Source of the DNA: Chrysaora quinquecirrha
Taxonomy: Eukaryota > Cnidaria > Scyphozoa > Semaeostomeae > Pelagiidae
Length of the DNA stretch: 64,000 nucleotides
Reading direction: 5' to 3'
Assembly: GCA_014526335.1 (NCBI GenBank)
Contig: JACTAT010000061.1
Span: 2,351,553-2,415,552, forward strand
Below, piece after piece: positions 37,801 to 49,800 of the stretch. The notes under the pieces were generated by a model that saw only the letters and a list, made by a program, of their open reading frames with translations, made no database searches and was not told the origin of the DNA. The translations under genes were made by a program, and so were the position numbers. How positions within the stretch are numbered: the first letter of the stretch is position 1; every line of letters begins with the position of its first letter.

Positions 37801-40800
37801 ACCGCTATGGCGAAAGTTCGTTGAAGTAGCATTTGCGGGGTTAGGAAACTTAGGCCTGTTGTTAACGCTGCGAGAAGCCAAAGGCCTAGAATAACTCTTA
37901 TTACCAACGATTTTCTCAAAGTTAGCGCTTCGTACTTATATGGATAAAAAACTGCGATGTATCTCTGAAGTGTTATCAGCGACAGCGTTAGAAACGAGAC
38001 AATCCCGAGTGAGTAGCTCAGCTGAAGTGCTGCGACGTGGAATGAACAATCTGGCTGACAACTGAATATGTTTAGCATTACTATTCCTTTAATTGGTTGC
38101 GTGAATAACCCAGTTATCATATCACTGAATGCCAGACTGAAAATTATGCAGTTTGATATGGTTTGCAATGATTTGTGTTTGTATATCGTGAACAACACGA
38201 CAGCATTCATCAGTGCTGTGATGGGCGATAGAATAAAGTCGAATAACGCGATACCAAGGAAACTATATTCGTATGAGCCATATAATGGGTAATTCATTTC
38301 GAGATTGAGGCACTGGAACAGAAGACGCAGCTTCTTATCGCCTGTCTTTATACAAGTATAATTGCTCTTCAGAGGCATCGTGTTTATCGTGCAGCGATTA
38401 AGCTATGTCTCCCAAAGATTATTCAGTCAACTGGAGATAACTATACTTGGGCTTTTCTCTCCAGATCTGTTTACCACAAGAAGTTTGTCTTACTTGCAAG
38501 AATCGAAGTCTTCTCTTTCTGCCTCGCAGCTCCTACCTGGAATCTGTATTCCTGAAAGCGTCGCTTCTAGCTCTTAGCCCTTTTCAATGTATTTCTTGTT
38601 AATGCCTATACTGAACTGTGTTTCCCATGGTCCAGGAAATAGCACTACTGCTGCTTTGACAAACACTAGTCCAGGTAATTTTCTGTTTTCTTCAGTCCAA
38701 AGAGATTTTTGTTTTCTTTTTTGTCGGTTCTTCTTGGTTTGACTTGTTTCTTCTTGTTAGACAGGAAAATGATATAAATACTTTATAGACTCTTAACCAC
38801 AACTTAGGTAAGCAGCATTCTTAAAGAACCGCATTCTGGAACCTTCTTTTAATAATTAACCAATGCCCCTAGCTTTCTGCTGGCTTTCTCATTAAATCTG
38901 AAATAATCATCTGTGCATTACCCATTCTCACTGGGTCTTTGTTATATAGTATCTTCTCGCTATATATTTTGTTACAATGTTTTCTGATGTTATTAGGAAC
39001 ATCTGTGGTATAATGTATCTTTCACACAGTCCCTGAATTATATTCTCTGCAAATAGCGTTCTGCCTTTGAACTATTTCCACATTGCCCCTCAAACTCATT
39101 TCCAGCGACTAGTTTCCAATTGAAAAAGCTTCAAAGTACTTTGTTGCTATTCAATAGTTACGGGAACTCCTTTCGTCTTTAAACATCTCCAAATACGATC
39201 AACGAGCATCCCTTTCATTTAATTTCACAGTAAGCTTTTTCTTATTTCAAAATCTCCAAATAAGAGCCCCATGATATCAATATAATCTATTGCAAAATTT
39301 CTCATATTCTCTCGATAGAAGCTGTTCAAACAAAGCCTCACTTGTAACGCTCTGGGTCTGTGATAAATCGTTCACATTTATATGAAACAGAATTGAGATT
39401 TCACTTCTCCAGCTCTTTTTATAGTCAGGGATCGCTACAGGGAAGCAATAAGTAAAGAGCAAATAAAAGTAGAAAACCCTTTGATATATAACGTATCGTA
39501 TTCTTTCGTATCTTAAGTATTAAAAGCAATATTCGCCGACTTGTTTACTTTTGTTTACTCGCTCAAAGTTTCGATATTAAAACCAGTGATTTTAATTGCA
39601 AATAAAGACAAACAGATGACAAGATTCCTGTTTTTACACAAAGAACTTATCAATTTTTGTTTATTTTTCTATCATTTTTGCTGGTAGGAAATCTGGTTTG
39701 TCCAAAACGTAGAATTTGAGATGTGGATAACTGGAATGGAATTGGGCGTACAAATATGGATATTAGTCCGTTTTAGCAACAAGACATCACAAGTAAAGAA
39801 AACATCACGAGCAGACAAAGGATCTGGGCACGAGTTATTTTCCCGCCTCTTGATGTTGGATGTTCTGGCGATAACGCCATCTATTCTGTTTTCACGTCCG
39901 TTTGACGTGCTTCTCGTTCTTAGAAGAAGGGTAAAGTTTTTCATACTGTTGCAGGACATGGAGTTTTCGATAGCAAATTTATCGCCAAACCCGCTAAAAT
40001 TGCAATTCGCTTGAAATCTGTATCTGGCATTGTCTACTCATTTTGTTTGGCTTGTTGCATTCCAGTATTCCATTCCAATATTTCTTTCCATTAACCTTCC
40101 CATTCCATTCCTGATTACATGTTCCTTGTTTTCAAGATAGTCAAAGAATACCTGGATTCTGCTATTTCCCAGTCACAAAATAAACATTTATTTACATCTG
40201 TTTGCTTTGAGGATATTTCCTTTATTTTTATGCCATTGCAATATATCAAAGTCAACAGAAATGACTTTTTCGTCGAATCATCTCAGACGTTCCTCTTTCT
40301 TTTCTGGCTTTCGATTCCTGTTCCTCGTTACGTCTTGATTTTTCCTTTGCTGCACTCACATTACGTGGTCTGAGAACCACATTAAGACCTGTCTTGAATC
40401 AAAATATCCAAGTTTATTTTCCACGTCTATGTCTATGATCATTTTCCATCATCAGTTTGATTCGAGAAGTCGTTCTTAGTTAGGATATGTCACAATTCCA
40501 GGGTATGTCACAATTCCATACGACCTTGCTGTGGAAGTCTTATTGTTTTTATGGAATCCTTTAGCGGGAATGGAATTCGGTTGGAATGGAATGGAATCTT
40601 TGGGAATGGAATCCTGTAACGGGAATCCTTTTCTCCTCTTTAACGGAAATCTTGTACACTTTTTGAAGAGCGAATACACCTATTTATTCTGGGTTTCGTG
40701 GGAATTACGTGTAGGAGAATTCATGCAGTTATTTCCAAACAGAGGATGGCATATTTTGGTAAAACGTGGATTTGTACGTATTACCAATAAATGCTAAAAT

Positions 40801-43800
40801 CTAACTATAACTAAAGAACAATTTGAAATGCCTCACCCAAACTTCGGTATTCTTTAGCGCCAGCGAGAGAGAAACTTTGATTTGCCTTTCTGTGACCTCT
40901 AATGTAATCAACCAACGTACTAACTTTTGAATACTTAATAAAGTCTACCAATTTTTATACTTATGCCAAGTTAACTATTGACAATATTTTTCTACTTATA
41001 AGGAATGAAATGACAGGCTATAACGATAAGAAATGCTAGCTAAATATGGAAATTATAATGCAGATAAAGGAAGACTATGCTATGTTCGACAAGTAAGGTG
41101 TAATACTTATGATGATGCGGGAATTACCTACGTGGGTAGCATGCAATGATGTAGCTAATACCGGGATGCCTATGCTAGTGCTGCAACAGGATGTTGCCTA
41201 AAATGGCTAGTGGCTAGAAATAAGTAAACTAAATATGATACATTTAAACTAAATATGATACATCTTATAAGCAACTAGTCAATAAGCAACTGGGGCTTGA
41301 GATTTTGTTAAAATCTTTGGTGAAATAGCTTTCTTTATACTGTACATCCTTGCAAACTTTACATAGAGAAGCCAGAAAAGAGCCAAAATAAGAGGTTATA
41401 GAGGGTACCAGTCATTGTGCGAGGGCTGAAATACTAGATATGTTAAGCAACTCCTGAGAGTCCAGTTGCTTATTGAAAAAGAAAGTGTAGTGTATGAGAA
41501 TATGATAAAATATGCTAGCTACTACAATATCTAGAATTATTTACTTTGCTAATTGTTATTAAAATTCTGATTCTGTTATTTTCCTTCGTATTGTGACATC
41601 AGCGTTACCTGTCACAATCGTAGCTGGATTGATATCTGTCGTCCTACGGCGAAAACCATACTTGCAAGGGCAAATCATCTGAAGTATCTTCCTGCGTAAA
41701 TCTCGCAGATTAAAACAATAAATTATTGGATTCAATGTCGAGCAAAGCAGAACCAGAGATTTCGTCCAGTCATAGATTCCTTGGAATCCGAAACGATCTT
41801 TTTGTAGCATTCGTATTATCGTTAAAACCGACTGTGGGAGATAGCAGATTATCGTTGTGACGAGAATCATCGTTGCAACTTTCGTCGCTTTTCCGACAAT
41901 GTTTCGTTTTCGCTTTTCGCTGTAGTTTGTGAGTCCGTGTGGTCCGATTGACACGCTCAAGTCACGCTTGCGTGCGTGTTTGACGGCTTTGATGGTTTTT
42001 ACTTGTGCGTATATGCTTAGGCCCACTGAGAATGGTGCCAAAATAGCCAGTGAGAGCTGCTGCAGCCACATCTGGGACGTTGCAAAGGATATAGCGACGA
42101 TTATTATTGGGCCTAGCCACGTCACAGCGATAACGCGATAAGTGAAGAGCTTTGTTATCGTCCATTGTTGGTAGCGAAACGGGTGAAGAATGGCGATATA
42201 GCGGTCTAACGTTACAGCGGTGAGCGTCAGAAACGACACAATCGCCAAGTAATAGCCGGTTTGGTAGGCCGTAACAAAAAGCCAGCAAATTGAAGTGCAT
42301 TGCAAGACCCATACGAGACTAATAATAATAAATGGCTGTGTGACCATGCCGGTTAAAGCGTCGCTAACTGCTAAACTGACCAACAGCATATTAGATACAC
42401 TTTGAAGCGACCGGTTCTTAGTTACCGCAATGACCGTTAGCAAGTTCATGAGTACTGTAGGTACGGTTAAAGCGGTATCGAACACAATGATTCCGGTTAA
42501 ACTATATCTATGCCATCCGGAAACAAAGTAGACAATTTTCAAATCAATGCAAGTATCGTGGAATGCTTGTATGCCGTGTGGCATTTGAACGCATTTGCCA
42601 TTAGTTGAGTTCATTTTGGATGGTAGAACATTAAATAACAACTGCAGTCAACGTTGCCTATTAATTTCCAGCTGCAACAAAGGTTGTAAGTTGTACCAAA
42701 TCTGCAAAAGAAAAGCATGGAAAGCTATTATTTTTCTGAAACTCAAACGTCAAACGTTTCTGAAAACTTCTTTGAAGTTCTTTGGCATCGTGGCCTAATC
42801 CAGCTAATAGCGTCAAAAGTTCAACGAGGTCAGGGTTCAAGCCCGAGCTGCTGTAGCGTCACAGCAAGGATCGAGGTCTCGATCAGTTAAACTATTTCTG
42901 AGATTCTAGCGACTGGCGCTTAATACACCATTTCACCTTCACCAATAAGCTTTCAAAATAAGTTTTTATTGCGGTCGCTAATCTTTTTCCTTAAAGTTAC
43001 AAAGATTTATTTTTCCACAAGTGGCATACCACAGTAGATGGGATTTGAACCTGGACTGCATGACCAAAGAAAGTCAGAGTAAGTCTCCAAGTCATACAGC
43101 CCAAGGCTCTCCTCCTGTTTGACATTTTGTGCTTCGACTATGTTGAACCTTCTTCAGCAGCATGGTGCCATTCATGACAAATGTATACAAAAATATATAG
43201 TAGCTCTGTCGAAACGTTGTTGGCTCTCTGGTCAAGCAGACGAAGGAGAAGCAGTCCAGGTTGGAATCCCACCTATTGTGGTTTGCAACTTGTGATATCC
43301 ATTGTTATAAAGTATTGTTTAATAGCCACTCGCAATATCTATCGCCTGAATTCTTGCAGTAGTTTCATTTCCTTCTTAATTATTCCCTTCCCAATCAACA
43401 TACCTACATTTCTTGGTTCATGTGAGCTCGCAATTAGTAATTGAATTAAGACATACAGTACCTCTAGTTTGACCTTGCAGTTGTCTTCTTTTCATTCTTT
43501 ATCTGAAGCTATGTCTTCAATGCTCATAATGTTCGATAACTTTACGCAAATAAGTTTATCAAGAGCCGTTAAGAGCATTTCCTTTCAGAATCTTATCTGA
43601 AGTGATTTCTTTGACAGTTCCCAACAAAGCAGGTCCCATAATTGTTCTCCTAGAGGTTTTCAAGTTATCCTGTTTTTCTCACCAGTATGTCATCTGCTTC
43701 ATACAGTTTTTTTCAAATAACACATTCCGATAACACATATCTAGAAAATGCAGCTTTCTGCAATTAAGAACATTTCTTCATTTTTAAATCAATGAAATTA

Positions 43801-46800
43801 ACTTTTTGTCCCTCGAAGTAAACAGATTATTTTTGCATTTATTTTAGCTTGATCTGTCATTGTGACATGCATGATAAAATGCAAAACATAACAATAATAG
43901 ACTTGGAACTCCAGAAAACCCTAAAAAATCATTATTTATCGTTTTGAATAAACGATTTTAAGGACTTCTCTGCTGTTCGTGACATTGCGATTCATACTCT
44001 GGGGCTTAACTGATGGGGGGGGGGGGTTGAATAGGCTAGAAGAGGAACAGCATTCACGATCTAATTGGCAGGGGGTCAAAATAAACGGGGGGTCAACATT
44101 GCTTGTCAAACGTGGCCAAACGGTCTTATTACTTATGGCATTTCGATCCATACTCTTACGTACTTAATTGCTGGGGGGTTGGAATAGGCTAGGGCGGTGA
44201 AACAGCACCAAACTAAACAGAGTCAAGACTGCTTGTCAAACAATGTTTGTGACGTGGCCAAACAGCCAAACAATGCTTATAAGGCAAATATCAAATGTTT
44301 GACACTGTTTGATTGTTTGGCCAGGTCCATAGCCTGAACTTTGACAAATTTACTTGGTTTCATATTTTTTCTCTTGAATTTAGTTCCTTTATTTGCTATT
44401 TCAGATTTTGGTTGCATTGTGAAGAGCTTCGATATGCTGAAAAAGTTGATCTTCTCTTTGATCCGAAATCAGAAGTTGCATCGTCGAGCAGATGGTTAAA
44501 AGATTTTGCACCAAGGTAATGAAAATACATTAACCATTGCAAGACATAGTATGTGCTGTCTCTTGGCCCACATGCCTATACCTGCCTTCATACTTCTTCT
44601 TATTTGCCTTCGTCCCCTTACTGCCTGCGTGCCTGCCAATTAAGTCTGTTGTCTATCAGATGGTTGCACGATTGTCGTACGACCTTAATCTACTGTACGA
44701 GACAATCGTCCTTGACACTTGTCAGGTCTTGTCGTAACTGAATCGTTAAAACCGTTGTATCAATTTCTTTATTCGATTAATTTGCGATCACGATTGATCG
44801 TATGATAAAGTCCTAGCGATCACAGCAGTGAGTACCACGAGTCCTCGAATATGAATTTTATGGTGGTGGCTTATTCGAGGGGAGGGCTTATTGGGAGGGA
44901 GCTTATTTGAAGTTTCAATAGTTCTAGTGTGTTTCGACAGAACAGCAAAAAGAAAAAAGATAACTTTTCTGTATTGTATAATCAAAATCAGCTACTTGCC
45001 AACAGCCAATGGTTGGTTATTGGTTGAATTGATAGTAAAACCTGTCAGCACTAGCTTTTTTCAGTACTTCAATTAATTGAAAGGTGCATTATAGACAAAA
45101 AAAAATTCATAAGGCCTTCGAATAATTCTCCATAACACATCATTTCATCGGTCATCTTCACCTTTCTTAAGATAAAAATGCAAAACATAACAATAATAGA
45201 CTTGGAACTCCAGAAAACCCTAAAAAAATCCTATTTCCAAAGCTCAAACCAAATTTTCTCGAGTCGCCAACCTTTTTCAATCGTCAGTCGTCAGAGATAA
45301 GTAAGCAAACTAACTCTCAACGCAAGTCTAGGTACTTAAAACTTAATCTTACACGTTGGTTATTAATTCTTTTGCAGAACTTTGACATTAGATTCACTTC
45401 GATTAGAGAAATGGAAGATTTCATTAAACACTCTGTTGTCAGATCCTAAAGGGATTGAAGAATTAGATAAGTTTTTACAAAAGGAATTTAGTGGAGAAAA
45501 TCTAAGGTTGGTTCTTTGCCATACATTATTTATCGTTTTGAATAAACGATTTTAAGGACTTCTCTGCTGTTCGTGACATTGCGATTCATACTCTGGGGCT
45601 TAACTGATGGGGGGGTTGAATAGCTAGAAGAGGAACAGCATTCACGATCTAATTGGCAGGGGTCAAAATAAACGGGGTCAACATTGCTTGTCAAACGTGG
45701 CCAAACGGTCTTATTACTTATGGCATTTCGATCCATACTCTTACGTACTTAATTGCTGGGGGGTTGGAATAGGCTAGGCGGTGAAACAGCACCAAACTAA
45801 ACAGAGTCAAGACTGCTTGTCAAACAATGTTTGTGACGTGGCCAAACAGCCAAACAATGCTTATAAGGCAAATATCATGTTTTGTTTGAATTGTTTGGCC
45901 AGGTCCATAGCCTGAACTTTGACAAATTTACTTGGTTTCATATTTTTTCTCTTGAATTTAGTTCCTTTATTTGCTATTTCAGATTTTGGTTGCATTGTGA
46001 AGAGCTTCGATATGCTGCGAAGTCAAAGATTAAGAATAGCGTTATTAGAATATACAGGTATACATTGAAAATGATATATTAAAGGTGTACTAATAACTTA
46101 AAATACTTGACAAGTATTTTAAGAAGATCTGAGACGGAGATGGCATTTAGGAAAGGGGTGGGTGGTTCGTAAAGTTGCTGTAGCACCGATTCTATTGCTC
46201 AGCGAGGTCGGGTTCGAGCCCAAATCAAGTTAGCCTTGCAGGCATGGTCAAGGTGTCATTACTATGCCTACTTACAAGATCCTAGCGACCGAAGCGCACC
46301 ATCATTTCACCTTCACCTTGAAGTTATTCACACTATAGGCTGTATACGATAGGCCGTATATTGTACTAGTATTATAACAAAGCATTAATGGACATTTCTA
46401 CTTTGCAGGGACTTTACGGCTCCTGGTGCCAAATTTGAGATCAACGTGGATAATAAAGCAATGCAGGAAATACGGGATGGAATTCGAAATCCGTCAAGAT
46501 ATGCATTTGACACGGCACAGGTATGTATCCCTTTTATTCTTTGTTCCATCTAATCAACTACAGAATAAAAAAAGCACGGCGTAGCAAGGCATCCAACATG
46601 GAGGGGCAAAAGGGCATGGCCAAGGAAAATTAGGGGGCTTATTGGAAAAATGAATTTTTAGGTTGGGGCTTATTCGAGGGTTACGGTACGACCAATTGAT
46701 GTCCATTTGCAATTCTGGACTTGCGATAATTGGCTATTAGGAAATCTCAGCGCCTCGAGATACTCGTGCAATCGCCACACCTAATGATTACAGAATTACT

Positions 46801-49800
46801 TGCGAATCGATTGCAGGCTTTTTTATGTATCCAAGTTATTTATTATCTCTGAAGTAAGCACAGTGACTGGGGGGCATACGACATGGTTGTGCAAACTTTG
46901 CTTACTAGAAGGTGTTGTGGTGTCGTGGTCTAATCTAATCCTCTAGCTCGTGGTATCAAGAGCTTAGTGAGTCGGGGTTGGGAGCCCCAACCACGCTTGC
47001 GTCACAGCAAGGGCTGCGGTCTCGTTAGTCCGTCTACTTCTGGGATTCTAACGACTGGCACGAAACACATCATTTCATCTGTCACCTTCACCTTTCTTAA
47101 GGTAAAAATGCAAAACATGATACAACAATAATAGACTTGGAACTCCAAAAAACCCTAAAAAAATCCTATTTCCAAAACTCAACCAAATTATCTCGAGCCG
47201 CCAACCTTTTTTCAATCGTGAGTCGTTAGAGACAAGTAAGTAAGTTGACTCTTAACGTAAATCTAGGCACTTAGAACTTAATCTTACACGTTTCTTATTA
47301 ATTCTTTTGCAGAACTTTGACATTAGATTCACTTCGATTAGAGAAATGGAAGATTTCATTGAACACTCTGTTGTCAGATCCTAAAGGGATTGAAGAATTA
47401 GATACGTTTTACAAAAGGAATTCAGTGAAGAAAATCTAAGGTTGGTTCTTTGCTATAAATTATTTATCTCTTTGAATTAACGATTTTAAGGACTTTTCTG
47501 GTGTTTATGACATTTCAATTCATACTCTTAGATGCCTAATTGCTGGTGGGTTGGAATAGGCTAGGGGCTGGAACAGCATGCAGGATCTAATTGGTGGGGG
47601 TGTCAAAATAAATGGAGGTCTTATGGCATTTCGATCCATACTCTTAGGTACTTAATTGCTGGGGGGGTTGGAATAGGCTAGGGGGGTGAAACAGCATCAA
47701 AATAAACAGAGTCTAGACTGCTTTTCAAACAATGTTTGTGACGTGGCCAAACAGTCAAACAATGCTTATAAAGCAAATATCAAATGTTTGACACTGTTTG
47801 ATTGTTTGGCCATGGCCATAGCCTGAACTTTGACGAATTTACTTGGTTTCATATTTTTTTTTCCTTGAATTTAGTTCCTTTATTTGCTATTTCAGATTTT
47901 GGTTGCATTGTGAAGAGCTTCGATACGCTGCAAAGTCAAAGATTAAGAATAGTGTTATTAGAATATACAGGTAAACACTCAAAATGATATTTTAAAGATG
48001 TACTAATAACTTAAAGTACTTGAGAAGTATTTTAAGAATATCTGTGGCTATAATAGCATCCAGAAAGGGGCTGGGTGGCTCGTAAAATTGCTGTGTAGCA
48101 CCGAGTACTATGCCTCGTAGCTCGTGGTGTCAATTGCTCAGCGAGGTCGGGTTTGAGTCCAAATCAAGTTAGCCTTGCAGGCATGGTCAAGGTGTCATTA
48201 CTATATCTACTTACAAGATCCTAGTGACCGAAGCGCTAAATACACCATTTCACCTTCACCTTGAATTTATTCAAGATAAGTCATATACGATAGGCTGTTT
48301 ATTTTACTAGTATTATAACAAAGCATTAATGGACATTTCTACTTTACAGGGACTTTATGGCTCCTGGTGCCAAATTTGAGATCAACGTAGATAATAAAGC
48401 AATGCAAGAAATACGGGATGGAATCCGAAATCCGTCAAGATATGCATTTGACACGGCACAGGTATGTATTTATTCTATTCTTTGTTTCATCTTACTACCT
48501 ACCACCACGCTCTTTCTCAGTTTGAGCGATCTCATTTTAGTGTTAGCCTCGGTCTCATGAGCGATAACTGGGACTCAGGTCAGTTGTGAAAAGCTTACGT
48601 CAAACGCAGATCTCAATCAATTTCCCCATTTATAATTCTTTCAATTCTAGAGTCAGATATTCAGCCTAATGAGTACAGACAGTTATCCAAGATTTCTGAA
48701 GTCTGAACAATATCAAGATCTCGTAGAAAAAGCTAAAAATGCGAAAGTCACAAACGCTCGAAAATCAAACAACAGGTAAGATAATGAACATTTCTTGTGG
48801 AAAGTTCTTGGCCCCCAAATGTGGAAGAATGGGTCCTCCAGTGTTCAAACCCACCCATCATTGAAATCAGTTGTATCCTCTACCCTTTACCAATTATGAT
48901 TTCGCCCAGAATTCACCCATCTTTACGATGTAAATATACAGTTTGTAAACTCATTCGTAAGGAAATATAATTTTAGACCCATGTATAAGGTGTAGATGTT
49001 GTAGAGGACATTGGACGAAAGCCCAGCCTTATTGGGGTGCATACCTATCAGCTAATACTAAGTTTTCAGTTTTCAAAAGCATGATCAATTTTACTTTTGG
49101 GGGGTCAGCCCCTCAAAATCAAACATTATAACAAGCTGACCCTAAAAACCAGCATTTTCTGTGCTTCAAATCCATTTCTCGTCTTTACCCATATAATTAA
49201 CTCTAGCACATCTTCGCCATAACAATACCCCTTTTAAGACACAGGAACCAAAACACTAAACTGATACGTATTCCTTTATAACATATTGTTAATTTGTTAC
49301 AGATTACTAGAAGTTGCACGAGGATTCGTCAAGCGACCATCACTTAACGATATTTTACCAAACAACACCAAGCCACACATCAAGTTAGGCCGCAGCAGCA
49401 GTGACTTTCCTGGGCAGTCGACGAGCTCACAGAATTTCGGAACAAGCTGTTTCTATCTGGAGGCTAGTTCCATATTGGATCGCTCAAAATCAGAAAACGA
49501 CTTGACCAGGCTGGATGAGGGATCGACTCCTGGAACCCCCATACCTACAAGGGGTGGGTTGAAGCCCCCGAAACTCAAAGGATTGCCGGTTCTTAAATTG
49601 TCAAGGTCTGTTACTCCGACCGGCTCTCCAATTGGCAGCCCTTCATACCAACCCCATTTATCTGGAAACACTCTCCAATGTCGTCACCAAAAGGCAACAG
49701 AAAGGCCTTCAACTTCAACAAAGAAAATGACAAAAAGTAAGCAAATGTTTCCTTATACTTTACGGACGGTCAGTCAGTTCAGGACCCCCACCCTCCGAAA

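Noticed and set aside
37264..38292. Plus-strand ORFs opposite GPCR 2
   Set aside because: Shadows of the real receptor frame on the minus strand. The same holds for those opposite GPCR 3 and the CDR2-like exon.
47313..47440. Third copy of the LEKWKISLNTLL exon as a usable exon
   Set aside because: One base shorter than copy 2, closing the frame at its end; treated as a decayed duplicate.
13177..48260. Functional tRNA genes at the tRNA-like heads
   Set aside because: A/B boxes are degraded, no clean cloverleaf or acceptor stem is evident, and each is followed by the same SINE body and tail.
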